Below are positions 1 to 7,274 of a DNA stretch of 14,463 nt, in pieces. The notes under the pieces were generated by a model, which saw nothing but the letters and a program-made list of their open reading frames with translations, did no database searches and was not told the origin of the DNA. Source of the stretch: an uncultured Bacillota bacterium (GTDB lineage Bacteria > Bacillota > Clostridia > Peptostreptococcales > Anaerovoracaceae); contig CAMJRV010000021.1 in NCBI GenBank assembly GCA_946408315.1, forward strand, positions 1-14,463, given 5' to 3'. Both the position numbers and the translations under genes were made by a program. The stretch's first letter is position 1. Each line of letters opens with the position of its first letter.

Positions 1-1424
1 CTTCTCAGCTTCGCCGCAATTTCGGGAGCCACCGGATCCGTTTTCTGGCTGTTGAAGATGTCGAGCGCTTTTTCTCTTGCCCGGTCATATGTGCCCACTG
101 ACCCCGCACGTACCCACGCGTCGTTCATTCTTCTTTCAAAGAGGGAGGTTCTTGTAAGTTCATCGCGCATATGCTGTCTGGTATGCTTCTGTCCGAGGAA
201 GTTTCCGACAGGTCCTACTGCCTTTGTCACTTCAACGGCTAAAGTATCCGCATTTACTGCCATTCCCTTCAATATCCTTCTCACCATGCGAACGATCTCA
301 CTATCGATCACAAGCTGCTCGTAGCACATTGCGATCCCGCTGTCTATCATGCCCATTCCGTAGAGCAGGCTCGCTCCCGCAAGGGCGGGAAGCATAGCGG
401 TCATTGTTTTTTCGTGGCCGAGCTGCACGTCGCTTAATTTACTGTCCCCCTAAGTTCCGGCCGCATCTGCCGGAATACCATAGAATCTGCCCATTTCGGC
501 AACGGCGGCGCCGATCATTGCACATTCTGGAGAACCGACCGGAGTGGTCGCCCACTGCATATCCATGATCGTAGTTGAGCTGCCGTAAATCATCCGGTTT
601 CCTTTGTTGATCAACTGGGCAAGCACCATTCCGGCGAGGAATTCTGCGTTGGTAATGACAAGAGTTCCCGGAATCGTTACCGGAGTGGTACCTCCGCAAA
701 GTCCCATGGAAAGGATATCCAAGGGAAGTCCTGCTTTCGCACTTTCTATAATAATTTCACCTACATGCTCTGTGATTTCCAAAGGGCTGTTCGGGCATAG
801 CACCATTGTGGTAATCGGCCTTTCTTTTAATTTATCTTTTCCGCCGACCATTGCAGCCGCCATTTCGATCCATCTTCTTGTATTCTTGCCGCAGTTGTTG
901 TGATGGATAAAATGCTTCGAGGTGTTCAGCAACGCAGCTTCCCCTTCATGTAAATCCTTTAAGAAAGGGGTTACGTCGGAAGCGGTTACGGGAACATGGA
1001 ATATATCAATCTCATCCAGACCATTGATAAATCTTGCCAGGTCCGCGATATCCTGTTTGGAGGAAGATCTTCGTTCCCCTGTCACGATGTCTTTTACTTC
1101 CACACCGGTACCAAAATTCATATACTTGGGGCGGCCGTCGCCCATAACAACATTGTGCTTCGGATCTCTTGCGTACAGCTCAAAACTGGAGGGACACGAC
1201 TCAATACAGTCGATTACCAGATTCCTTGGGAATTTCACAATTCCTGTCTCGCTGTCACATTGACAGCCGGCGGAGGCGTATATTTCATGAGCTTCCTTTC
1301 CGGGCACCTTGACGCCGACGGTTTCCAGAATATTAAGGGTAGCTTCATGAATCATCTCCGCATCAGATTTGGTTATCATATGGAACCCAAGAATCTGATC
1401 TTGATAAGAATCCATCTTGCTCAT
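1..1424 (-). CDS. mttB: Trimethylamine:corrinoid methyltransferase MttB, pyrrolysine-containing (3' end outside window)
   Basis: Transfers a methyl group from trimethylamine to a corrinoid protein (MttB family). The frame meets TAG at 450-452, then stays open and homologous to MttB to the window edge. The junction reads AGT-TAG-GDSK, which matches the family's Pyl site, and downstream family blocks follow (GHEKTM, LPALAGA, VGPVGNFLGQKHT). About 474 residues are visible; comparison with the paralogue at 1516-3006 suggests only around ten are missing. Start: ATG at 1424 has an AAAAGG site 7 nt upstream. A GTG at 1472 keeps the frame open, but it has no good ribosome site and lies beyond a hairpin (1445-1469). 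With the ATG start Pyl is residue 325, close to position 334 as I recall it for the archaeal enzyme. It is the last visible gene of the operon, and a cognate mttC could follow outside the window. Family assignment and readthrough are well supported; the exact start is less so. Confidence 0.93.
450..452 (-). other. In-frame amber codon decoded as pyrrolysine (mttB)
   Basis: The TAG sits exactly where MttB proteins carry the catalytic Pyl. It is preceded by A-G-T and followed by G-D-S-K. The 149 codons downstream contain no stop and keep family sequence, which argues against a nonsense mutation. In the paralogue at 1516-3006 the aligned residue is Leu336 (context GAG-L-SDSK). Confidence 0.93.
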
Positions 1425-1444
1425 CTTTTTGCCTTTTCCCTTTC

Positions 1445-1469
1445 TTACCCCCTTGTCAAAGGAGGGTAA
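1445..1469 (-). other. Intergenic hairpin just upstream of mttB
   Basis: TTACCC and CCTT pair with AAGG and GGGTAA around a 4-nt loop, with one bulged base. The hairpin lies in the 91-nt gap between the non-Pyl homologue and the mttB start at 1424. No T-tract follows, so it is not a convincing terminator. It may affect mRNA stability or processing. It also supports treating this stretch as untranslated. Confidence 0.5.
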
Positions 1470-1515
1470 CACCTTTATAGTAAATTCTTTTGCTTCTTAA
1501 TTCCAGCATTTATAT

Positions 1516-3006
1516 TCAGAGACCCTGCTGCCTTTCATAGCCAGCAATGATCCTCGCGATCTCCTCCTCCGCACCGTCCGGAAGCGGTGTGACCTTATGG
1601 TTTTCCAGGATGTACATCGCTTTTTCATAGGCAACCTGGGCGGCGTCTTTGCTGCCGGCGGCTGCCCACGTCGATCTTGTGTCTCTGCTGAAAACGTCCA
1701 CCTGGGATTGAAGCCTCATATTGTCGTAAGTATGTTTTTGATTCAGAAATTCCCCGCCAGGACCGACTTGATGGATCACGTCAAGAGCCAGAGTTTCTTC
1801 CGTGACTTGGATTCCCCCGAGGACCTTCCTGATATATTTCATTCCTTCACAGTCAAGAATCAGTTTTGCATAATCTACGGTTAGCGCGGCCTCCAAAGCT
1901 CCTGCGCCGTATACGATATTTGCTCCGGATAATGCTCCGGTCATCGCATTGATTCCGAACTCGTACCCCGCCTGTGCATCCGGAATTTTGCTGTCCGAGA
2001 GCCCTGCTCCGATCCAGCTCGGCAAATTATAAAACTGGGCCATTTTTACCGTCGCTGCGCTGATCATGCCTTGCTCCGGCGAACCTGTGGCTGATATCAT
2101 ATGCTTCAGGTCCATGATGGTGCTCATGGAGCAGTACGTGCATCTGGCCCCCTTTTGAACCATCTGAGCCAACAGGATGGAGACCAGCACCTCAGCGTTG
2201 TGGCTTAAAACCGTCCCGGCAAGCGTCACAGTGGAGGTAGCTCCCGCAAGTGACATGGGAATGATCGCGATTCCCGCTCCTCCCAAAGCTGCTTCAATGA
2301 TCTGCTCGGCACACTCTTTTCCGAGCCTCAGCGGGCTGGTCGGGCATACAAAAATATTTAAAAAGGGCCTCTCTCTGAATGCTTCTTCTCCGCCGGCCGC
2401 AGCATAAGCCATTTCGATCATCTTTTTACAGTTGGCTCCGTTGACGGCGCCAATAAAAATAGCTTTTGATGTATTTTTCATCATCGCTTCCAGGTTGTGC
2501 AGCGGCTGTACCCCGCTGGGATAGTCAAGAGCTCCGCACGCCCGTTCCACAACAGCGATTTCATCCATGTAGTCGCAAACCTTTGTAATTCCTGCCAGAT
2601 CCTCTTTACAGCAATCTCTTATTTCTCTGGTGGCCAAATCTATAATTTTCACACATTCTCCGAATGTGCTGAAACCGACATTATTTTTAAACGCAGCAAA
2701 ATCCTTGTCAGGCGTCCTTCCATAAAAGACAAGGGGTCTTGGCGCCCATTCCAGGCATTCCGTAACGATATGGGAAGGAAACTTGGCGATGGCATATCCG
2801 TCAAAGTAGGATACAGAAACGCCGTTTTTTTCAAAGATTGCCGCAGCTTCCAGACTGTCAACTCTGACCCCCGTATGCCGCAGAAGCTCCAGAGTTGCCT
2901 CGTGGATCATTGTCACCTGTTCCGAATTGATGATATCCGCAGAAAAAGCAATATGCTTTGATCTGCCGGCTTTTTCAAGAACTTCGTTTTTTAAGTGATT
3001 TTTCAT
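1516..3006 (-). CDS. MttB-superfamily methyltransferase lacking pyrrolysine (probable quaternary-amine demethylase)
   Basis: A 496-aa homologue of the neighbouring Pyl MttB, uninterrupted by TAG and ending in TGA. Shared blocks include MIHEATLELL near residue 33, CPTSPL near 221, ATGSPEQGM near 306, and QVGPGGEFLNQKHT near 412. At the Pyl position it has Leu336 (GAG-L-SDSK). Non-Pyl members of this family (MtgB, MtpB, MtcB) demethylate quaternary amines such as glycine betaine, proline betaine or carnitine, so a quaternary-amine substrate is likely, but the exact one cannot be read from sequence. Start ATG at 3006 has GGGAGG 6 nt upstream. It lies between the symporter and mttB, which suggests that it demethylates the imported compound and shares the corrinoid protein MtbC or one encoded outside the window. 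Confidence 0.9.
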   Translation of the reverse strand: MKNHLKNEVLEKAGRSKHIAFSADIINSEQVTMIHEATLELLRHTGVRVDSLEAAAIFEKNGVSVSYFDGYAIAKFPSHIVTECLEWAPRPLVFYGRTPDKDFAAFKNNVGFSTFGECVKIIDLATREIRDCCKEDLAGITKVCDYMDEIAVVERACGALDYPSGVQPLHNLEAMMKNTSKAIFIGAVNGANCKKMIEMAYAAAGGEEAFRERPFLNIFVCPTSPLRLGKECAEQIIEAALGGAGIAIIPMSLAGATSTVTLAGTVLSHNAEVLVSILLAQMVQKGARCTYCSMSTIMDLKHMISATGSPEQGMISAATVKMAQFYNLPSWIGAGLSDSKIPDAQAGYEFGINAMTGALSGANIVYGAGALEAALTVDYAKLILDCEGMKYIRKVLGGIQVTEETLALDVIHQVGPGGEFLNQKHTYDNMRLQSQVDVFSRDTRSTWAAAGSKDAAQVAYEKAMYILENHKVTPLPDGAEEEIARIIAGYERQQGL

Positions 3007-3036
3007 TTCTTTCCTCCCGGCCGATTTTTAAATCAT

Positions 3037-3064
3037 GGGGAATCCGCTGCAAGACAGATTCCCC
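3037..3064 (-). other. Intergenic hairpin between symporter and non-Pyl mttB homologue
   Basis: A perfect 8-bp inverted repeat, GGGGAATC and GATTCCCC, with a 12-nt loop, sits in the 75-nt gap after the symporter stop. On the minus strand it is followed by ATGATTTAAAAATC rather than a clean T-run. At most it is a leaky terminator or a processing/stability element that could lower expression of the two downstream mttB-type genes relative to the upstream ones. Confidence 0.5.
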
Positions 3065-3081
3065 ACAAGAATAAGGTCAAT

Positions 3082-4695
3082 TTAGATTAATCCGTTGTAT
3101 GGAAGCGCCCAACCAAATAATAAGAACAGGGTTACGGCAACTCCGAACATGATCAAGATCTTTCCGTAATTTTTGTCTACCCTATAGTCTGCAGTCATCT
3201 GCTCTGAAGCAGGCAGAATATGAAGATTGACACGATAATCGATTTCCTCCCGCGTTAAAGAAGAAGTCTTTGATCCAATAATAGCAAAGATAATGCTCAG
3301 ATACAATCCGATGAAGAAAGGATCCAGCCAGTTCATCAGCGATACTCCGCCAAAAACAGCGGCTGACTTTGCAACAAGGAATCCGATTAAGCCGGCCAGC
3401 ATGGACCATCTGGAACCCCGGGCGGTAAGCTTCTTGCTCCATATGCTTCCAAAGGCGGATACACACCAGGAACATGCGATCAGCGTACTTGCGAACCAGG
3501 TGATTACCCGAATGCCGCCTAAATTTGCTAAGGCTGCCACTAATGCTACGACTGCTACCACAAGCATTACGGAACGGCTTACGAAAAGCTTCTGTTTGTC
3601 ATCTTTAAACTTGTAATTGAAGATATCGCTGGTAACACTGAACCCAACAACGGAAAGAAAAGTAACGGCGGAAGAAAGTCCGGCGGCCATGATCCCGGTC
3701 AATACCAACATACCGACAAACTTTGGAACTACATTGTATGATGCCCAGATCAGAACTCTCTGTGGATCCGCCATGTCCGGATTCAAATTGATTACTGCGA
3801 TCGCCATCAGATAAGTTAAACCGGTAAATACGGTGGTCAAGATACATGCGATCGATGCCGAACGCAACCCGACATGTTCATTCTTGGCCATCATAATACG
3901 GCCTGCCTGCCATGGGCTTATACCAACAGTAATGAGCCATACGATTCCAAAGGCAACGGCATACATAACCGTGTTAAATATGCTGGTTCCTTCGCCATAT
4001 GTACCTGCCGGGCTTCCATGATAATCTAACAGTCCAGCGGGTGTGTTCGGATTATTCATAAGATTTGTCATAAGTTCCCCCAGGCCGCCTTGTGCATGGA
4101 AGATATAGGGAGCCGCTATCAAAGAAGCGCCGACAAAGATCAGGAACATTGCTGTTTCAGTAAGAATTGCACCCTTTGATCCCGAATAGAACGTAAATGC
4201 CGTAAAAAAGAGCCATGCCAGGAATAAGCACGTTCCCCTTGATAATCCGGTGAGTTCCTGAAGCAGTATCCCGGTTCCGGTCATCACAGCCAGCAAATAG
4301 GCGGTTAATGCCAATACGAGTATAACAGCCGACAGACGTCTGTTTTTCATGCTGTTAAATCGAGTTCCGAAATATTCCGGCATTGTATTGCAGCAGGATC
4401 TCCTTAAGTATCTTGAAAAGAACAGAACGCCGATTACATAACCACTGCCGCATAATGCATTCAGAAGAACTGCAGATGTGATATTTCCGCTATAGCACCA
4501 TCCTGTATCGCCCATGAACGCATTTGTGCTTAGCATTGATGCAAATAACGTACCCGCAATCAGAAAAGTCGGCGCATTTCTGCCCGCCACATAATAATCA
4601 TCCGTATTTTTAACCTTTCTTCCAGCATAAAAACCAAGAAATAAATATAATGCAAAGCTAGCTAAGACACCCCAAAAAAATATATCCATTTTCAT
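3082..4695 (-). CDS. Sodium:solute symporter (SSS family)
   Basis: A 537-aa polytopic membrane protein of about 13 hydrophobic segments. It has SSS hallmarks: an early cytoplasmic loop with DDYYVAGRNAP (near residues 32-42), the ISPWQAGRIMMAKNE loop (near 260-275), and a GIMAAGLSSAVTFLS helix (near 338-352) where the family places Na+-site residues. It probably takes up a methylated amine or betaine with Na+, inferred only from its position between mtbB and the mttB-type genes. Start ATG at 4695 follows GGAGG by 10 nt; a second ATG two codons in is less well spaced. It starts 3 nt after the stop of the 45-aa membrane peptide, so the two are probably translated together. Stop TAA. The substrate is unknown. 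Confidence 0.92.
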   Translation of the reverse strand: MKMDIFFWGVLASFALYLFLGFYAGRKVKNTDDYYVAGRNAPTFLIAGTLFASMLSTNAFMGDTGWCYSGNITSAVLLNALCGSGYVIGVLFFSRYLRRSCCNTMPEYFGTRFNSMKNRRLSAVILVLALTAYLLAVMTGTGILLQELTGLSRGTCLFLAWLFFTAFTFYSGSKGAILTETAMFLIFVGASLIAAPYIFHAQGGLGELMTNLMNNPNTPAGLLDYHGSPAGTYGEGTSIFNTVMYAVAFGIVWLITVGISPWQAGRIMMAKNEHVGLRSASIACILTTVFTGLTYLMAIAVINLNPDMADPQRVLIWASYNVVPKFVGMLVLTGIMAAGLSSAVTFLSVVGFSVTSDIFNYKFKDDKQKLFVSRSVMLVVAVVALVAALANLGGIRVITWFASTLIACSWCVSAFGSIWSKKLTARGSRWSMLAGLIGFLVAKSAAVFGGVSLMNWLDPFFIGLYLSIIFAIIGSKTSSLTREEIDYRVNLHILPASEQMTADYRVDKNYGKILIMFGVAVTLFLLFGWALPYNGLI

Positions 4696-4698
4696 GAT

Positions 4699-4836
4699 TT
4701 AGTGTCCTCCTTCCATAATGTTCTGTTTATCATTTCGTTTGGTCTTCTTTTCTTCTCTGGACAGCCACCAAATCACCAAAACTCCAACAAGACACATCCA
4801 ACCGCCAATAAAAATCGAAAATATGATTTCTCCCAT
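4699..4836 (-). CDS. Small single-span membrane protein, probable symporter accessory subunit (45 aa)
   Basis: The frame starts at ATG 4836, with GGAGG about 9 nt upstream, and encodes 45 residues. It comprises a short start (MGEIIF), one hydrophobic stretch of about 20 residues to roughly residue 25 (IGGWMC...VIWWL), then a charged tail (REEKKTKRNDK). Stop TAA at 4699-4701 is 3 nt from the symporter start. Short one-helix proteins encoded directly before SSS-type transporters are a known pattern (small symporter accessory proteins). The layout, strong ribosome site and clear membrane segment make this a real gene. The role, helping fold or gate the symporter, is inferred. Confidence 0.78.
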   Translation of the reverse strand: MGEIIFSIFIGGWMCLVGVLVIWWLSREEKKTKRNDKQNIMEGGH

Positions 4837-4905
4837 CGTTATATACCTCCTATAAGATAGTGGGACGACAACAGTTTTCAGTTTATACTGTTATAAAATT
4901 TTGTA

Positions 4906-6300
4906 CTATAGAGATTTTCCGATCTGTTTCATGAATAATTCGACACTCGGTATTTTGATATCCAATAACTCTGCGATCTTGATCTTGGCTGCCATACCAT
5001 TGCTTGCGTGCGGTCTTAATACGACTGTGCCGATATCCAGAGATTCCCTGATCTCTTTCATTCTGGCACTGTCGGACAGATCAAATACAGAACAGCCGAG
5101 TTTATCCGCCACATATTCCTTAGCGGCATCGATCTTCATACCTTTCATGACCATACGCGCTACCAGATCTCCAGCGGTGCGTATTCCACCCATTCCAGCG
5201 GCCATTTCATGCATGAAAGCCATGCCGAAAGTATCTCCGTGGCCAACCTACAATCCGTCGGCTTTGCCTATTTCGAGCATAGCCTTAGAGGTTCTTGAGG
5301 TGCAATCGGTCGGAGATGTATTTGTGAGCGGAATTCCACCCACTCCCATGCCCACGTTGGGCAGAACTGGAATGGTAGCGACCCTTGTCGCCTCCTGGAC
5401 ATAGGTAAGGGAACGTGATAGATTCCAGGCAAAAGATCTGCTGCTGTTTGTATTGATTACCGGCCCGTAGCTGTGTGCTCCTGCCGCCGCTACCGATTTT
5501 ACTTGTTTCGCCGGATACTGGCCAGCAAGCTTTTCGCCTTCAAACTTCAGGCGTCCATGCATTCCCAAGGTGAACTCGTTTGCCATGCCGATCGTAATGC
5601 TCAGGTCAGGATATTTCTGTGATAAAATCTTTGATGCCTGCAATGCCGCCAGCATATCTGCATCCCCACTGGCACCTGCCGTGTCGAACTGGATTCCGCA
5701 GGCTCCTGCTTCCGCCATGATAGAGCAGATATAGACCATATCGTTTGTGCAAAGCGCTGCCGCCTTTTCCTGTGCCTCCATGGCCTCAAGAACCTTGCCC
5801 TGGGGCAGCAGTTCAGACCAGTTATCCACGGGACCGTCAGGCTTTGTATATAAACCCATGTTCGGCATCGCTCCGTAGAAGATCGGCATAATGCAGTTCA
5901 TCTGGGCTCGCTCGATTGCCATCGCTTCCTCGGATACGATGTTCTTGATCTGCTTGTAACTGTAATCTGTATTGCAGATTTCCATTGTATCAGAGCATAA
6001 AACTCTCTCGTGGATCAAAAGGGCTGTTGAACTGTCGATGGGAATTCCCGATCTCACAGCCATTTTCAATGTGCCCGCATCATATGTAGTGATTCCCTCA
6101 TGACCTCTTTCCACGCTGACATTCTTTTCAGGCATCGTCAATATCTCCACCAGGTAGTCGAGATCACCGCTTGACATAGGCTGTGATTTTCCTTTCGTCA
6201 CCGCATCCTCCATGCCGGCCAGTACTTCTTCGCGGATCTGCTCTTTTGACATCCACACGCCTTCTCCGTCACCCATTCTAGTAAAATATTTATCGTTCAA
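4906..6300 (-). CDS. mtbB: Dimethylamine:corrinoid methyltransferase MtbB, pyrrolysine-containing
   Basis: Moves a methyl group from dimethylamine to the corrinoid of MtbC, encoded just upstream. The frame meets TAG at 5248-5250 (KADGL-TAG-VGHGD) and continues with typical MtbB sequence (GDTFGMAFMHEMAAGM, AAGDLVARM-type block, AAKEYVADKLG) to a terminal TAG at 4906-4908. Both halves are needed for family length. Other family blocks: IFYGAMPNMGLY, FDTAGASGDADM, GMGVGGIPL. Start: I chose TTG at 6300, with GAGAGGAG 10 nt upstream, because the resulting start (NDKYFTRMGDGEG) lines up with the short start of archaeal MtbB. That gives 464 aa with Pyl at 351. The alternative ATG at 6330 abuts the mtbC stop (TAAATG) and adds ten residues, but lacks a ribosome site. 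Confidence 0.94.
5248..5250 (-). other. In-frame amber codon decoded as pyrrolysine (mtbB)
   Basis: The TAG falls at the known catalytic Pyl position of MtbB, right after an SKAMLEIGKADGL-like block. The 113 sense codons after it are in frame, uninterrupted and recognisably MtbB. If decoding failed, a protein ending just before the Pyl site would be made, lacking the active-site residue. Confidence 0.94.
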
Positions 6301-6330
6301 AAATTTCACACTCCTCTCTTTTGGTATCAT

Positions 6331-6987
6331 TTACATCTTATCATCAATGAATTTTTTTGCTCTGGCACAGCATTCCGAAGCATCTTCCGTATAGGCATCG
6401 GCTCCAATCTTATCCGCCCATCTCTGCGTAATCGGAGCCCCTCCTACCATTGTTTTAAACCGGTCTCGAAGGCCTCTTTCTTTCAGTTTTTCTTCCAGCT
6501 CCTGCTGAACTACCATCGTTGTCGTGAGAAGTGCGCTGGTTCCGATGATGTCGACGCCATATTCGATAGCCTTTTCTATGATCGTGTCCGCTTTCACTTC
6601 CCGGCCCAGATCGAAAACCTCAAACCCCGATGTTTTCAATAACGAGCAACAGATCCCTTTCCCGATGTCATGCACGTCGCCTTCAACGGTTGCCATTATG
6701 ATTTTCCCTTTTTGTTCAATTTGTTTTCCACTGGCAACCATTTCGGCTTCCACTCTGGTCGTTACAACTTTCATTACCTCCGTAGCAAAAATCAATTCAG
6801 GAAGAAACAATTCTCCTCTTCCAAATTGTTCGCCAAGTTCGTTAATTCCTGCGCTGAACCCCTCATTCAGCAGCTCAACCGAATCCAGTCCGATTCCAGC
6901 CGCTTTATCCATCGCATCCATGGCCATCTCCTGGTCGGCTTCTACAATTGAATCAAACGCCATTTTGATAATTTCCTGTCTGTCCAT
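6331..6987 (-). CDS. mtbC: Dimethylamine corrinoid protein MtbC
   Basis: A 218-aa corrinoid-binding protein that carries the methyl group between MtbB and a second methyltransferase. The N-terminal part (about 1-90) is the helical cap typical of methyltransferase corrinoid proteins. The C-terminal part (about 93-215) is the Rossmann-like B12 domain, with the DVHDIG motif giving His106 as lower cobalt ligand, S151-x-L153, and VGGAP at 181-185. Start ATG at 6987 has AAAGGAAG 6 nt upstream. The frame stays open to 7122, but that extension covers the sigma-54 promoter at 7087-7102 and has no family sequence, so it is untranslated leader. It is the first structural gene of the operon and the only corrinoid protein in the window, so it may serve several methyltransferases. 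Stop TAA. Confidence 0.95.
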   Translation of the reverse strand: MDRQEIIKMAFDSIVEADQEMAMDAMDKAAGIGLDSVELLNEGFSAGINELGEQFGRGELFLPELIFATEVMKVVTTRVEAEMVASGKQIEQKGKIIMATVEGDVHDIGKGICCSLLKTSGFEVFDLGREVKADTIIEKAIEYGVDIIGTSALLTTTMVVQQELEEKLKERGLRDRFKTMVGGAPITQRWADKIGADAYTEDASECCARAKKFIDDKM

Positions 6988-7054
6988 TACTAACTTCCTT
7001 TCTACTAAATCCCTGAAACTTCGATACGGAAAGAAACCAAGTACGCTTCCTCCT
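6987..7054 (-). other. Candidate amber-containing leader reading frame upstream of mtbC
   Basis: Within the roughly 90-nt mtbC leader, a consensus AGGAGG (7049-7054) lies 8 nt before a TTG (7038-7040), the only possible start at usable spacing. The frame codes MVSFRIEVSGI, then two adjacent TAG codons (7002-7007), then KGS, a third TAG (6990-6992), and TAA (6987-6989), whose last base is the A of the mtbC ATG. If ambers were decoded as Pyl, ribosomes would end exactly on the mtbC start. The strong ribosome site is otherwise unexplained. TTG starts are uncommon and stops are frequent in AT-rich leaders, so chance remains possible. Confidence 0.3.
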
Positions 7055-7086
7055 CGGATCAATCTTTTTAGTACAATATCTAATTT

Positions 7087-7102
7087 AGCAATAAACATGC
7101 CA
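7087..7102 (-). promoter_or_regulatory. Sigma-54 (-24/-12) promoter of the methylamine operon
   Basis: The minus strand reads TGGCATGTTTATTGCT. Against the consensus TGGCAC-G-N4-TTGCW only one base of the -24 element differs, and the GG-to-GC spacing is exact (10 nt between). The predicted start of transcription is near 7077, giving an mtbC leader of about 90 nt. A sigma-54 activator is encoded immediately upstream on the same strand, which strongly supports the call. Confidence 0.85.
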
Positions 7103-7145
7103 TCCATGAAAAAACATTTCAATATTTGCGTAACTCTCTTTCATA

Positions 7146-7155
7146 CCAACGTTGG
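7146..7155. promoter_or_regulatory. Perfect 10-bp palindrome upstream of the sigma-54 promoter
   Basis: CCAACGTTGG lies about 45 bp upstream of the -24 element, between the promoter and the long inverted repeat. It may bind a second regulator or a DNA-bending protein. Palindromes of this length occur by chance, so confidence is low. Confidence 0.3.
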
Positions 7156-7210
7156 AACGCGATTTCCACATGTCGGTATTTTTCCAAATTTTCAGTCAAT
7201 AAAAGAAAAA

Positions 7211-7250
7211 CAATGAAAATATTCATCGTTACTGATGAATATTTTCATTG
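7211..7250 (-). terminator. Intrinsic terminator of the sigma-54 regulator gene, also candidate activator-binding site
   Basis: A perfect 17-bp inverted repeat (arms 7211-7227 and 7234-7250) with a 6-nt loop begins 24 bp after the regulator stop. On the minus strand the arm ends in CATTG and is followed at once by TTTTTCTTTT, as expected of an intrinsic terminator, although the stem is AT-rich. Each arm contains a variant of ATGAAAATWTTCAT, the palindrome also found at the regulator's own promoter (8780-8793). It lies about 150 bp upstream of the sigma-54 start point, a normal distance for an enhancer-type site. Both roles may apply. Confidence 0.7.
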
Positions 7251-7274
7251 TCCATAAAGTGTTATCAATCTGAT

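Noticed and set aside
450..1472. mttB as a complete 340-aa gene ending at the TAG, or as a nonsense pseudogene
   Set aside because: The amber is at the family's Pyl position, and homologous sequence continues in frame to the window edge.
4870..4892. AACAGT/ACTGTT inverted repeat between mtbB and the small membrane protein gene, as a terminator or operator
   Set aside because: Short AT-rich arms with an 11-nt gap and no T-tract; not distinguishable from chance.
4906..5223. A separate 105-aa protein downstream of mtbB
   Set aside because: It is the C-terminal part of MtbB in the same frame after the Pyl codon; no ribosome site precedes it.
6988..7122. N-terminal extension of MtbC from an ATG at 7122
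   Set aside because: The extension spans the sigma-54 promoter and has no family sequence; ATG 6987 has a good ribosome site.
6524..7216. Plus-strand 230-aa open frame opposite mtbC
   Set aside because: Antisense shadow of mtbC and its promoter region; no family features or ribosome site recognised.
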